From positions 2,745,665 to 2,809,664 of the forward strand of contig NZ_KB913032.1 in assembly GCF_000384215.1 (NCBI RefSeq): a DNA stretch of 64,000 nt, in the 5' to 3' direction. Made by a program: the position numbers and the translations under genes. This stretch comes from Amycolatopsis alba DSM 44262. GTDB lineage: Bacteria; Actinomycetota; Actinomycetes; Mycobacteriales; Pseudonocardiaceae. Below, piece by piece: positions 1-9,064 of this stretch; position 1 is the stretch's first letter; each line of letters begins with the position of its first letter. The notes under the pieces are model-generated. The model made no database searches. It worked only from the letters and a program-made list of their open reading frames with translations, and was not told the origin of the DNA.

Positions 1-115
1 CCGCCGGAAACCACAGGGCGGCCGCACCGACGGGCCGAAACCACGGCTGGAACTGCTACGCGCGGGGGAAACCGGCACCGCGCACGCCCGCTGGCGACCA
101 GGGAGTGACCGATGA
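1..115 (+). CDS. C-terminal tail of an upstream gene (partial)
   Basis: The frame starting at base 2 is open from the window edge to a TGA at 113-115 and overlaps the next start codon in an ATGA arrangement, which is the usual sign of translational coupling in this genome. About 37 codons are visible and they show no motif I can assign. A second open frame ends at the TGA at 106-108, so the choice of frame is not certain. The coupling suggests that the missing gene is the operon partner of the acyl-CoA dehydrogenase. Confidence 0.4.
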   Translation, partial: RRKPQGGRTDGPKPRLELLRAGETGTAHARWRPGSDR

Positions 116-1251
116 CCGCCTTCTCCTTGAGCCCGGAACAGCAGGCCTTCGCCATCGAGGTCCGCCGCCTGGGCGCCGAGAAACTCCGGCCACTGGCCGA
201 ATCCGGCACCGAAGGCGCGGTGAACCGGCCGCTGCTCAAGGAAATGGGCGCGCTCGGCCTGCTGTCCCGGCTGTTCCCCGGCGTCGACGGCGGCAGCCCG
301 AGCCGGGAGGCCGCCGCGATGGATCTCTGCATCCTGCGGGAATCCCTCGCGAGCCAGAGCACCGAAGCCGAGACGGCGTTGGCGTTGCAGGGCCTGGGTA
401 CATACCCGGTCCTGCAATCCGGGCAGGATTCGCAGGTCTCGAAGTGGGTCCCCGCCGTGGCCGCGGGCGACGCCGTCGCCGCTTTCGCGCTCACCGAACC
501 GAACGCGGGCTCGGACGCGGCGGCTTTGGAACTCTCCGCCGAACCCGATGGTGACGGCTGGCGCCTCACCGGCGAGAAGATGTGGATCTCCAACGCCCCC
601 GAAGCCGACTTCTACAGCGTTTTCGCCCGCACCACAAAGGAAGCAGGCTCGCGCGGGGTCTCCGCGTTCGTCGTCCCCGCCGACCGCGCCGGTCTCTCGG
701 GCGAGCATCTCGACCTGGTCAGCCCGCACCCCATCGGCACACTGGTGTTCGACGGCGTGCGGGTCGAGCGGGAAGAACTGCTCGGCGAGCAGGACCGCGG
801 TTTCGGCGTCGCCATGCGGACGCTGGACCTGTTCCGGCCGAGTGTCGGCGCGTTCGCCGTCGGGATGGCGCAGGCCGCGCTCGACGCCGCCGTCGCCCAC
901 GCCCAGACCCGGATCGCGTTCGGCGGACCGTTGCTGCGGCAGCAGACCGTGGCACACACGCTCGCCGAAATGGCGACCCGCACCGAGGCGTCGCGCCTGC
1001 TCGTCCACGCCGCGGCCGCCGCCTACGACGCGGGCGAGCGGAACCTCGCCGGCCGAGCCGCGATGGCGAAACTGTTCGCCACCGAGACGGCCCAGTACGT
1101 CGTCGACTCGGCCGTGCAGATCCACGGCGCGCGGGCGCTGCGGCGCGGGCACCTGCTCGAACACCTCTACCGCGAGGTCCGGGCGCCGCGGATCTACGAA
1201 GGCGCGTCCGAGGTACAGCGGACGATCATCGCCCGTTCGCTGATTTCTTGA
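112..1251 (+). CDS. acyl-CoA dehydrogenase family protein
   Basis: FAD-dependent alpha,beta-dehydrogenase of an acyl-CoA thioester, 379 aa, full length for the family. The substrate- and flavin-binding signature LTEPNAGSD is at about residues 127-135. The C-terminal IYEGASEVQR carries Glu363 at the position of the catalytic base of medium-chain acyl-CoA dehydrogenases. The start ATG overlaps the stop of the preceding frame. The 3' end overlaps the convergent beta-glucosidase gene by 26 bp. The acyl substrate cannot be told from sequence; the middle of the protein is less conserved than in fatty-acid dehydrogenases, so a branched or secondary-metabolite acyl group is possible. Confidence 0.9.
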   Translation: MTAFSLSPEQQAFAIEVRRLGAEKLRPLAESGTEGAVNRPLLKEMGALGLLSRLFPGVDGGSPSREAAAMDLCILRESLASQSTEAETALALQGLGTYPVLQSGQDSQVSKWVPAVAAGDAVAAFALTEPNAGSDAAALELSAEPDGDGWRLTGEKMWISNAPEADFYSVFARTTKEAGSRGVSAFVVPADRAGLSGEHLDLVSPHPIGTLVFDGVRVEREELLGEQDRGFGVAMRTLDLFRPSVGAFAVGMAQAALDAAVAHAQTRIAFGGPLLRQQTVAHTLAEMATRTEASRLLVHAAAAAYDAGERNLAGRAAMAKLFATETAQYVVDSAVQIHGARALRRGHLLEHLYREVRAPRIYEGASEVQRTIIARSLIS

Positions 1252-2620
1252 CCCGTTCGACGATGTCGCGGTACGCCAGCCCGCTCTGCTTGATCGTCCG
1301 GTCCAGGGTCTCGCGGTCGACCCGCACCAGGCCGAGTCGTTTGGCGTAGCCGTAGGCCCATTCAAAACTGTCCAAAAAGGACCAGGCGAAGTAGCCGCGG
1401 ACGTCCGCGCCCGCCTGGCGTGCGGCGGCCGTGGCGGCGATGTGCGCGGACAGGTACGCGGCGCGGTCGTCGTCGCGGACGAAGCCGGTCTCGTCGGGGA
1501 CGTCGGCGAAAGCGGCGCCGTTTTCGGTGACGTACAGCGGCAAACCGGGATAGTCCCGGCTGATCCGGACGAGCAGTTCGGTGAGCTTGTGCGGCACGAT
1601 CTCCCATCCCAGCGCCGTCGACGGCGCCCCGAACGGGACCTTGCGGAACGCGGGCATCCCGAACTGCTCCAGTGCGTTCCCGTTCTCCTCCACCCCGGAG
1701 TACCGCGCCCCGAAGTAGTAGTCGACGCCGAGGAAGTCGAGCGGTGCCGCGATGATCGACGGGTCCCACGGCTCGGACGGCAGGCGGATGCCCTGCCGCG
1801 CGAGGTCATCGAGGATGTCCTCCGGGTACCGGCCGTGCACGAGCGCGTCGAGATAGAACCTGGTCCCGAGGCCGTCCTCGAACCGGGCGGCCTCGCGGTC
1901 GGCCGCGCTGGAGGTGGCCGGGTCGGCGGTGCTCAGGTTGAGCGTGATGCCGAACTTCGTCCCGGACGGCGCGAGTTCACGCATACGCCGCACCGCGAGG
2001 CCGTGGCCGAGCAGCAGGTGATGCGCCGCCGCCATCCCCGCCTTCGCGTCCCGGCGGCCGGGCGCCATCACCCCGTGGACGTAGCCGTGCATGGCCGTGC
2101 ACCACGGCTCGCTCAGTGTGGTCCAGTGGCGGACACGGTCGCTCAGCCGCTCGAACACGAGCATCGCGTAGTCGGCGAACCGGACGGCGGTGTCGCGCGC
2201 GGGCCAGCCGCCCGCGTCCTCCAGATGCTGCGGCAGATCCCAGTGGTACAGCGTCAGCCACGGGTCGATGCCGTTGTTGAGCAGTTCGTCGACCAGCCGG
2301 TCGTAGAAGGCGATCCCGGCGGGGTTGACGCCGCCGCGCCCGCGCGGCTGCACCCGTGACCAGGAAACGGAGAAGCGGTAGGTGTCGACGCCGAGTTCCT
2401 TCACCAGCGCGATGTCGGCAGGCATCCGGTGGTAGTGGTCGCAGGCGACCTCGCCGGTGTCCCCGTTGTCGATCGACCACGGGGACTGGGCGTAGGTGTC
2501 CCAAATGGACGGTGTTCGTCCGTCTTCGGCGACCGCGCCTTCGATCTGGTACGCCGAGCTGCCGACCCCCCAGCGGAAGCCGGACGGCAACGTGCCGATG
2601 AGCTCTTTCTCCCCGGTCAT
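1226..2620 (-). CDS. GH1 family beta-glucosidase
   Basis: Retaining exo-beta-glycosidase of 464 aa, the normal length for single-domain GH1 enzymes, with no signal peptide and so cytoplasmic. The N-terminal FRWGVGSSAYQIEGA is the family signature. The nucleophile is Glu366 in YVTENG. The acid/base Glu171 lies in TLSEP, where the usual motif is T-[FL]-N-E-P; the Asn that contacts the substrate 2-OH is replaced by Ser170 (codon at 2111-2113). It is divergent from a ROK regulator and next to a secreted GH16 glucanase, so it probably splits imported gluco-oligosaccharides. The glycosidic specificity is inferred. Confidence 0.92.
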   Translation of the reverse strand: MTGEKELIGTLPSGFRWGVGSSAYQIEGAVAEDGRTPSIWDTYAQSPWSIDNGDTGEVACDHYHRMPADIALVKELGVDTYRFSVSWSRVQPRGRGGVNPAGIAFYDRLVDELLNNGIDPWLTLYHWDLPQHLEDAGGWPARDTAVRFADYAMLVFERLSDRVRHWTTLSEPWCTAMHGYVHGVMAPGRRDAKAGMAAAHHLLLGHGLAVRRMRELAPSGTKFGITLNLSTADPATSSAADREAARFEDGLGTRFYLDALVHGRYPEDILDDLARQGIRLPSEPWDPSIIAAPLDFLGVDYYFGARYSGVEENGNALEQFGMPAFRKVPFGAPSTALGWEIVPHKLTELLVRISRDYPGLPLYVTENGAAFADVPDETGFVRDDDRAAYLSAHIAATAAARQAGADVRGYFAWSFLDSFEWAYGYAKRLGLVRVDRETLDRTIKQSGLAYRDIVERVKKSANGR

Positions 2621-2718
2621 GGCCCCCCTCCCCGCCTTATTTCACCAGTTAATACATGGCGGAGGCTAAGGTCGTGGGGCATCCTGGAAAGGTCCGCCGC
2701 CATCAGATGGGTATCCGC

Positions 2719-3954
2719 ATGCCTGCCAAGCGCACCACCGTCCGTGACCTGCGGCGGCACAACCGTTCCCTCCTGCTGTCGAAACTCTACTTCGACGGCC
2801 CGCTCAGCCGCCACGAATTGAGCGGCCTGACCGGATTGAGCGCCGCGACCGTCAGCAACGTGACCGCCGAACTCGGCGAAGAACACCTCATCACCGAAGC
2901 CGGGCTGGTCGAATCCGACGGCGGCAGGCCGCGCGTCCTGCTCCGTGTCGATCCGGCGTATGGCCACGTCGCCGGCGTCGACATCGGCGAGACCGGGGTG
3001 AAGGTCGAACTGTTCGACCTCACCATGAACCGGCTCGCCACCGTCGAGCATCCGTTCGCCTCCCCCCGGCCGGACGCGGCCGCCGCCGTCACCCAGGTGG
3101 CGTCCGGGATCCGGGAAGTGATCACGGAATCGGGGATCGACGAAGCGACCGTGCTGGGCGTCGGTGTCGGCGTCCCCGGCACCGTGGAACAGGGCGCGGC
3201 GCTCCGTGTGCACGCGCCCACCATCGGCTGGAAAGGGGTCCCGTTCACCGATCTCCTGCGCGCGGAGGGTGTCGAGCTGCCGTTGTTCATCGACAACGGC
3301 GCGAAAACCCAGGGACAGGGGGAAATGTGGTTCGGCGCCGGTCGCGGCGCCCGGCACGCGGTGATCGTGCTGATCGGGTCCGGGGTCGGCGCGGCCGTGG
3401 TCACCGACGGCACCACCTACCGGGGTTCCACCAGCAGCGCGGGCGAATGGGGCCACACGACGATCGTCTACGGCGGGCAGGAATGCCGCTGCGGATCGCG
3501 TGGCTGCCTTGAGTCCTACGTCGGCGCGGAGGGTGTCCTCGCCCGCTATCGCAAGGCACGCGGCGGAAAGGCCGCCTCGGACGAGGACGAACAGACGCAG
3601 TTCACCGCCCTGCTGGAGTCCGCGGGCAGGTCCAAGGCCGCGGCCAAGGTGCTGGAGGAGACGGCGGGCTACCTCGGCGCCGGGATCGGCAACCTGGTCA
3701 ACCTGTTCAATCCGGAGCGGATCGTGCTGGGCGGCTGGGCCGGGCTCGCGCTCGGCGAGGAGTACCTGCCTGAGATCCGGCGGGTGGCGGGTGAGCACGC
3801 GCTGGCGCACGTGTTCGACCAGACCGAGATCGAACTCGGGCAGCTCGGACCGGACGCCGTCGCCATAGGAGCCGCCACCCTCCCGGTCGCCGCCCTCCTG
3901 GACCAGGGCGCGGACCCGCGGACGGCCGGGTCCAAGCGCGGAACGGCCGCCTGA
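2719..3954 (+). CDS. ROK family transcriptional regulator
   Basis: Sugar-responsive DNA-binding protein of 411 aa. It has an N-terminal winged helix (recognition region ELSGLTGLSAATVSNV, about residues 35-50) followed by a ROK sugar-kinase-like domain. The ROK zinc motif CRCGSRGCLE places Cys256, Cys258 and Cys263. In-frame starts also exist at 2656 and 2707; MPAKRTTVRDLRRHN at 2719 fits where family members normally begin. It lies between divergent GH1 and downstream GH16 genes and is the obvious candidate to regulate both, perhaps through the inverted repeat at 4009-4033. Confidence 0.85.
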   Translation: MPAKRTTVRDLRRHNRSLLLSKLYFDGPLSRHELSGLTGLSAATVSNVTAELGEEHLITEAGLVESDGGRPRVLLRVDPAYGHVAGVDIGETGVKVELFDLTMNRLATVEHPFASPRPDAAAAVTQVASGIREVITESGIDEATVLGVGVGVPGTVEQGAALRVHAPTIGWKGVPFTDLLRAEGVELPLFIDNGAKTQGQGEMWFGAGRGARHAVIVLIGSGVGAAVVTDGTTYRGSTSSAGEWGHTTIVYGGQECRCGSRGCLESYVGAEGVLARYRKARGGKAASDEDEQTQFTALLESAGRSKAAAKVLEETAGYLGAGIGNLVNLFNPERIVLGGWAGLALGEEYLPEIRRVAGEHALAHVFDQTEIELGQLGPDAVAIGAATLPVAALLDQGADPRTAGSKRGTAA

Positions 3955-3982
3955 GCCTTAATTCGAAGTAAAAAAATACGTC

Positions 3983-4033
3983 TTGTCGCCATGGTAAAGA
4001 CCAGGCATACTTTGTTGTCAGGCGCAACAAAGT
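3983..4033 (+). promoter_or_regulatory. Candidate promoter with overlapping operator for the GH16 gene
   Basis: TTGTCG (3983-3988) and CATACT (4006-4011) are 17 bp apart. A perfect inverted repeat, ACTTTGTTG at 4009-4017 and CAACAAAGT at 4025-4033 with a 7-nt spacer, covers the -10 and the likely transcription start. The arms resemble operators of the ROK protein XylR (TTTGTT...AACAAA type). Repression by the adjacent ROK protein is inference. Confidence 0.6.
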
Positions 4034-4108
4034 GGTTCCGCCGTGCGCCTTCCGTTCGCCCGCGTTCCCTCCCGCGCGGGGTCCCCAACGGTCAGAGAGG
4101 CGACAACG

Positions 4109-5335
4109 ATGTCCATCTCAGCTCGGTTCCGCTGGGCGGCGCTCCTCGCCGCCGGCGTCCTCCTCGGCTCACTTCCGGCCACCGCACAGGCCCCGGCTTC
4201 CGAGGCGGCGGTCATGGCCGCGACCTTCACCGACGACTTCAACGGCGCCGCCGGTGCCGGGATCGACACCTCGAAGTGGCATTTCGAGACCGGCGACAAC
4301 GTGAACAACCACGAGCGGCAGTGGTACACGTCCGGGACGGACAACGCGGCGCTCGACGGGCAGGGCAACCTGGTCATCACCGCGAAGAAGGAGAACCCCG
4401 GCAACTACAACTGCTGGTACGGGCGCTGCGAGTACACCTCGGCCCGACTGTCCACACAGGGCCAGTTCACCCAGGCCTACGGCCGGTTCGAAGCGCGGAT
4501 GAAACTGCCGCGCGGACAGGGGATGTGGCCCGCGTTCTGGATGCTCGGCGCCGACATCGGCAACGTCGGCTGGCCCAACAGCGGCGAGATCGACATCATG
4601 GAGAACGTCGGTTTCGAGCCGAACACGGTGCACGGCACCATCCACGGCCCCGGTTACTCCGGCTCGGGCGGCATCGGCGCGGGCTACAACGGCCCGAACT
4701 TCTCCGACGACTTCCACACCTACGCCGTCGACTGGGCGCCGAACCAGATCAAGTGGTACGTGGACGGGAACCTCTACCAGACCCGCACTCCCGCCGACCT
4801 CAACGGCAACCGCTGGGTCTTCGACCACCCCTTCTATCTGATCCTGAACCTCGCCGTCGGCGGTTACTGGCCCGGTGACCCGAACTCCGGCACCGTCTTC
4901 CCGCAGCGCCTGGTCGTCGACTATGTGCACGTCAACTCCAGCAACACCGCCGGGAACACCGGGCGGATCACCGGCATCGGCGGCAAATGCGTCGACGTCG
5001 CCGCCGCGAACAGCTCCGACGGCACCCCGATCCAGCTCACCGACTGCAACGGCAACGCCGCGCAGAACTGGACCGTCGGGAGCGACGGCACGATCCGCGC
5101 GCTGGGCAAATGCCTGGACGTCTCCGGCGGGGGCACCGCGGACGGCACGGCCGTGCAACTGTGGGGCTGCAACGGAACCGGCGCGCAGAAGTGGGCGATC
5201 AGCGGGGCGCGCGACATCGTGAACCCGCAGGCGAACAAGTGTCTCGACGCCACCGGGAACAGCTCCGCGAACGGGACCCGGCTCCAGATCTGGACCTGCG
5301 GCGGTGGCGCGAACCAGAAGTGGACCACCCCCTAA
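4109..5335 (+). CDS. Secreted GH16 beta-glucanase with ricin-type lectin domain
   Basis: Extracellular endo-beta-1,3(4)-glucanase, 408 aa. A Sec signal peptide (FRWAALLAAGVLLGSLPATAQA) is followed by a GH16 domain to about residue 275. GEIDIMENVG holds the catalytic E160-x-D162-x-x-E165 triad. From about residue 285 there is a beta-trefoil ricin B-type (CBM13) module with three repeats ending QNW, QKW and QKW, likely for binding to polysaccharide. The frame opens upstream at 4043, but the ATG at 4109 has AGAGAGG about 8 bp before it and begins the signal peptide. Together with the GH1 enzyme and the ROK regulator it forms a laminarin-type glucan utilisation set. Confidence 0.9.
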   Translation: MSISARFRWAALLAAGVLLGSLPATAQAPASEAAVMAATFTDDFNGAAGAGIDTSKWHFETGDNVNNHERQWYTSGTDNAALDGQGNLVITAKKENPGNYNCWYGRCEYTSARLSTQGQFTQAYGRFEARMKLPRGQGMWPAFWMLGADIGNVGWPNSGEIDIMENVGFEPNTVHGTIHGPGYSGSGGIGAGYNGPNFSDDFHTYAVDWAPNQIKWYVDGNLYQTRTPADLNGNRWVFDHPFYLILNLAVGGYWPGDPNSGTVFPQRLVVDYVHVNSSNTAGNTGRITGIGGKCVDVAAANSSDGTPIQLTDCNGNAAQNWTVGSDGTIRALGKCLDVSGGGTADGTAVQLWGCNGTGAQKWAISGARDIVNPQANKCLDATGNSSANGTRLQIWTCGGGANQKWTTP

Positions 5336-5342
5336 GACCCCT

Positions 5343-5396
5343 CGCGTTCCGTCCTCTGGATGCGGCAGTCCGCACGCATCCAGAGGACGAAACGCG
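5343..5396. terminator. Bidirectional hairpin between convergent genes
   Basis: Arms of 22 bp (5343-5364 and 5375-5396) with one mismatch and a 10-nt loop lie between the GH16 stop and the GntR stop, which begins at 5397. Each arm contains GTCCTCTGGATGCG, also found at 37580 and, varied, at 37735, so this is one member of a dispersed palindromic family. Confidence 0.75.
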
Positions 5397-6101
5397 TTAT
5401 CGGGCGCGTTCGGCGTAGGCCTCGACGAGCTGGGTTTCGGCGTCGGCGAGGTACTGCACGAGGAGTTTTTCGGCGCCGAGGCCGTCGCCCGCCTCGATGC
5501 GCTCGAGGATCTCCGCGTTGCGCTTGAGGTACGGCTCGTGGAAGCGCCGCGGGTCGACCATCCGATGGAAGACCAGCCGCAGTTCGGCGAAGATGCCGCG
5601 CATCAGCTCGTCGATGCGCTCGCTGCCGCCGAGTTCCGCGAGCGCCGTGTGGAACCGTATGTTCGCGGTGCCGAGGTCTCGCCAGCGTTCGCTCCGCGCG
5701 GCGACCCTGCCGTCCTCGACCATCTGCGCGAGCTTCGCGAACGTCGGCGGCTTCTCCGTCACCGCGCGGACCGCCGAACACTCGACGACCTTGCGCACCT
5801 TGTAGAGATCGACGACGTCCTCGACCGACAGCACCCGCACGAAGACACCGCGGTTGAGCTCGTGGGTCAGCAGCCGCTCGTGCGTGAGCAGCCGGAACGC
5901 CTCGCGCAGCGTGTTGCGGGAGACGCCGAGCGCCGAGCCGATGTCCTGCTCCGAGAGCCGCGCCCCCGGCAGGAAGAAGCCTTCCGCGATCCGCGTCCGC
6001 AGGACACCCGCGACCCGCTCCGCGGTACTGGTGCGGCTGATCATGCCGCGATCCGCTTCGAGTCCTTGAACCGAGGCAGGACCATCCTCCGCGACCGTCA
6101 C
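5397..6101 (-). CDS. GntR family regulator, FCD subfamily
   Basis: Predicted 234-aa repressor. An N-terminal winged helix (LSEQDIGSALGVSRNTLREA, about residues 45-64) is followed by an all-helical FCD effector domain. GTG at 6101 is preferred because AGGA lies 8 bp upstream; ATG at 6044 is an alternative that still retains the whole HTH. It is divergent from the MFS/pxp operon. A palindrome typical of FCD operators, ATTGTTGAACAAT, lies in the shared promoter, so it probably represses the 5-oxoproline operon until a pathway intermediate binds. Confidence 0.85.
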   Translation of the reverse strand: MTVAEDGPASVQGLEADRGMISRTSTAERVAGVLRTRIAEGFFLPGARLSEQDIGSALGVSRNTLREAFRLLTHERLLTHELNRGVFVRVLSVEDVVDLYKVRKVVECSAVRAVTEKPPTFAKLAQMVEDGRVAARSERWRDLGTANIRFHTALAELGGSERIDELMRGIFAELRLVFHRMVDPRRFHEPYLKRNAEILERIEAGDGLGAEKLLVQYLADAETQLVEAYAERAR

Positions 6102-6146
6102 GTGACCAATCCTACCTACCCCCGAGAGGTCAAGCCAAGGATCCTC

Positions 6147-6175
6147 TTGTGGAATTGTTGAACAATACCTACAGT
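6147..6175 (+). promoter_or_regulatory. Candidate promoter and FCD-type operator of the pxp operon
   Basis: TTGTGG (6147-6152) and TACAGT (6170-6175) are separated by 17 bp. ATTGTTGAACAAT, a perfect palindrome around one central base, occupies 6154-6166 between the two hexamers. It matches the TGT-N-ACA core bound by FCD-type GntR proteins. The likely ligand is the adjacent GntR protein. Confidence 0.6.
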
Positions 6176-6225
6176 GGCTGAACATGTGACCCGTGCCACG
6201 ATGAGGTCCACCCCTGGAGGTGCCG

Positions 6226-7470
6226 ATGAACGCGACAGCCACCACCGAAGACACTCGCCCCTTCGCCTGGTTCCGCACGCTCGGTAAACGCGGTCAGCGC
6301 GCGTTCTTCGGCGCGTTCGGCGGGTACGGGCTCGATTCGTTCGACTACCAGACCCTGCCGCTGGGCCTGGCCGCGATCACCGCCTACTACGGCCTTTCCG
6401 GCGGCGAGGCGGGCCTGCTCGGCACGACGACGCTGGTGGTTTCGGCGATCGGCGGCATCGGCGCGGGGGTCCTGGCCGACCGCATCGGCCGCGTCCGCAC
6501 CCTCCAGATCACCATCGCGATGTACACGGTCTTCACCGTGCTCTGCGGATTCGCGCCGAACTTCGAGACGCTCCTGATCTTCCGTGCCCTGCAGGGTCTC
6601 GGTTTCGGTGGCGAGTGGGCCGCCGGCGCCGCGCTGGTGGCGGAGTACTCGCAGGCGCGCTACCGCGGCCGCACGGTCGCCTTCGTGCAGAGCGCCTGGG
6701 CGGTCGGCTGGGCGCTGTCGGTCGTCGTCTACACGGTCGTGTTCAGCCTCTTCAGCCCGGACGTCGCCTGGCGCGTCATGTTCTGGACCGGGGTCATCCC
6801 CGCGCTGCTGGTGCTGTGGGTCCGCCGCAACGTCCAGGACGCGCCCGTCGCGGAAGCGGCGCGGGCCACCAAGAAGGAACGCGGTTCGTTCAAGGGCATC
6901 TTCAAGCCGGACCTGCTGCGCACCACGTTCTTCGCCGCGCTGCTCGCCACCGGTGTCCAGGGCGGTTACTACACGCTCGCGACCTGGCTGCCGAGCTACC
7001 TGAAGACCACCCGCGGCCTCACCGTCATCGGGACCGGCGGCTATCTCGCGTTCCTGATCTCCGGCGCCTTCATCGGGTACGTCACCGGCGGCTATCTCAC
7101 GGATCTACTGGGCCGCAAGAAGACGTTCCTGCTGTTCTCGGTGCTGTCGGCAGGCCTCATCGTCGCCTACACACAGATCCCGGCGGGCGCGAACACGCTC
7201 GTGCTGTTCCTCGGTTTCCCGCTCGGGTTCTCGATGTCCGCGATCTTCAGCGGGTTCGGCGCGTTCCTCGCCGAGCTGTACCCGTCGGCGCTGCGCGGGA
7301 CCGGGCAGGGCTTCACCTACAACCTCGGCCGGGCCATCGGCGCGACCTTCCCCGCCGTGGTCGGTTTCCTCGGCGCGGGCGGCGCGATGGTGTTCGGCGC
7401 GGTCGGGTACGGCATCGCCGCGCTGGCGCTGCTCGGCCTGCCCGAGACTCGCGGCCGCGAACTCCTGTGA
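6226..7470 (+). CDS. MFS transporter of the 5-oxoproline operon
   Basis: Membrane permease of 414 aa with about 12 hydrophobic segments. The A-motif-like loop [14 protein letters not shown] follows TM2, and the pattern resembles proton symporters for organic or aromatic acids. ATG at 6226 has GGAGG 5 bp upstream; GTG at 6220 lies inside that SD. It is the first gene of a run ending with pxpC, so uptake of 5-oxoproline, D-glutamate or a related acid is likely. The substrate is inferred from context only. Confidence 0.85.
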   Translation: MNATATTEDTRPFAWFRTLGKRGQRAFFGAFGGYGLDSFDYQTLPLGLAAITAYYGLSGGEAGLLGTTTLVVSAIGGIGAGVLADRIGRVRTLQITIAMYTVFTVLCGFAPNFETLLIFRALQGLGFGGEWAAGAALVAEYSQARYRGRTVAFVQSAWAVGWALSVVVYTVVFSLFSPDVAWRVMFWTGVIPALLVLWVRRNVQDAPVAEAARATKKERGSFKGIFKPDLLRTTFFAALLATGVQGGYYTLATWLPSYLKTTRGLTVIGTGGYLAFLISGAFIGYVTGGYLTDLLGRKKTFLLFSVLSAGLIVAYTQIPAGANTLVLFLGFPLGFSMSAIFSGFGAFLAELYPSALRGTGQGFTYNLGRAIGATFPAVVGFLGAGGAMVFGAVGYGIAALALLGLPETRGRELL

Positions 7471-7496
7471 CGACAATCGGAAGGGGAGGAACCGCG

Positions 7497-8291
7497 ATGA
7501 CCACCTTCGACGAACCGGCGACGTTGTCCCCCGGCGAGGCGCGCGCCCTGTTCCGCGCGGGCACGGCCCGCCCGACCACCGGCTGGGCGAACGGGTTCAC
7601 CCAGACCAACCTGATCGCCGTCCCCGAGGACTGGGCCTACGACGTCCTGCTGTTCTGCCAGCGGAACCCGCAGCCCTGCCCGGTGCTCGACGTCAGCGAT
7701 CCCGGCGACCCGTCGACGCGGCTGGCGCCCGGCGCGGATCTGCGCACCGACCTGCCGCGCTACCGCGTCTGGCAGAACGGCGTGCTGGCGGGTGAGATCT
7801 CCGACGCGAGCGGATTGTGGCGCAGCGACATGGTCGCGTTCTCGATCGGCTGCAGTTTCACCTTCGAAGCGGCGCTCGCCGCGGAAGGCATCCCGCTGCG
7901 GCACGTCGACCAGGGCCGCAACGTGGCGATGTACGTGACGAACCGCGAGTGCGTCCCGGCGGGACGGCTGCACGGGCCGATGGTGGTCTCGATGCGGCAG
8001 ATCCCCGAATGCCGCATCGACGACGCCGTGCGCGTCACCCGTGGCATGCCCGCCGTGCACGGCGCTCCCGTGCACATCGACGACCCCGCCGCGCTCGGCA
8101 TCACCGATCTCGGCAAACCCGATTTCGGGGACCCGGTCGACGCGGAACCCGGTGACGTGCCGGTGTTCTGGGCGTGCGGCGTGACCCCGCAGGCGGCGCT
8201 GATGGCCTCGCGGCCGCCGTTCGCGATCACGCACGCGCCGGGCTACATGTTCGTGACCGACAAACTCGACAGTGAGTTCAGGGTGGCCTGA
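7497..8291 (+). CDS. Putative hydro-lyase, DUF1445 / D-glutamate cyclase family
   Basis: 264-aa protein of the DUF1445 family (often named putative hydro-lyase). The mammalian relative DGLUCY cyclises D-glutamate to 5-oxo-D-proline. Segments such as [18 protein letters not shown] and [14 protein letters not shown] agree with the family as I know it. SD GGGGAGGA lies 5 bp before ATG at 7497, 26 bp after the MFS stop. Its TGA overlaps the pxpA start (TGATG). Its place directly before pxpABC supports a role in feeding 5-oxoproline to the oxoprolinase; the stereochemical step between D- and L-forms is not explained. Confidence 0.82.
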   Translation: MTTFDEPATLSPGEARALFRAGTARPTTGWANGFTQTNLIAVPEDWAYDVLLFCQRNPQPCPVLDVSDPGDPSTRLAPGADLRTDLPRYRVWQNGVLAGEISDASGLWRSDMVAFSIGCSFTFEAALAAEGIPLRHVDQGRNVAMYVTNRECVPAGRLHGPMVVSMRQIPECRIDDAVRVTRGMPAVHGAPVHIDDPAALGITDLGKPDFGDPVDAEPGDVPVFWACGVTPQAALMASRPPFAITHAPGYMFVTDKLDSEFRVA

Positions 8292-9064
8292 TGGATCTCA
8301 ACGGTATCGATCTCAACAGCGACCTCGGTGAGGGTTTCGGCGCCTGGAAGATGGGCGACGACGACGCCATGCTCGACCTCGTCACCAGCGCGAACGTCGC
8401 CTGCGGGTTCCACGCCGGCGACCCGTCGGTGATGCGGCGCGTCTGCGAACGCGCGGCGGAGCGGGGCGTCGTCATCGGCGCCCACGTCGCCTACCGCGAT
8501 CTGGCGGGGTTCGGGCGGCGGGCGATGGACGTCGCCCCCGCCGACCTGGCCGACGACGTGCTCTACCAGATCGGCGCGCTCGACGCGTTCGCCCGCGCGG
8601 CGGGCACACGGGTGCGGTACGTCAAACCGCACGGCGCGCTGTACAACACGGCCGCGGTGGATCCGGAGCAGGCGGCCGCGGTGGTCGAGGGAATCCGGCG
8701 GTTCCATCACGGGCTCGCGCTGCTGTGCCCGCCGGGGTCGGAAATGGCCGAGCAGGCCGAAAAGGCCGGGTTCCCCGCGTACGCCGAGGCGTTCGCGGAC
8801 CGCGCGTACACCGCAGAAGGCCTGCTGGTCTCCCGGAAAATGCCGGGCGCCGTGCTCCACGACGCCGACGAGGTCGCCGACCGGGCGGTCGCGATGGCGA
8901 CCACCGGCAAGGTCGTCGCCGCCGACGGGACCGAACTGTCCCTGCGGCCGCATTCGCTCTGCGTGCACGGGGACACGCCCGGCGCCGTCGGACTGGCGCG
9001 ACGGATCCGTGCCGGGCTCGACGCTTCCGGTGTCCACATCGGACCTTTCCTCGAGGCCGCATGA
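8291..9064 (+). CDS. pxpA: 5-oxoprolinase subunit A (LamB/YcsF family)
   Basis: 257-aa LamB/YcsF protein, full length. DLNSDLGEGFG near the N-terminus and SANVACGFHAGDP at about residues 36-48 are family signatures. With PxpB and PxpC it forms the prokaryotic ATP-dependent 5-oxoprolinase that opens 5-oxo-L-proline to glutamate. The start shares one base with the upstream stop and the stop overlaps pxpB, which indicates coupled expression. Confidence 0.93.
   Translation: MDLNGIDLNSDLGEGFGAWKMGDDDAMLDLVTSANVACGFHAGDPSVMRRVCERAAERGVVIGAHVAYRDLAGFGRRAMDVAPADLADDVLYQIGALDAFARAAGTRVRYVKPHGALYNTAAVDPEQAAAVVEGIRRFHHGLALLCPPGSEMAEQAEKAGFPAYAEAFADRAYTAEGLLVSRKMPGAVLHDADEVADRAVAMATTGKVVAADGTELSLRPHSLCVHGDTPGAVGLARRIRAGLDASGVHIGPFLEAA

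Noticed and set aside
2656..2718. Start of the ROK gene at 2656.
   Set aside because: The extra 21 residues do not look like the family N-terminus, and the region probably holds the promoter of the divergent GH1 gene; 2719 was chosen.
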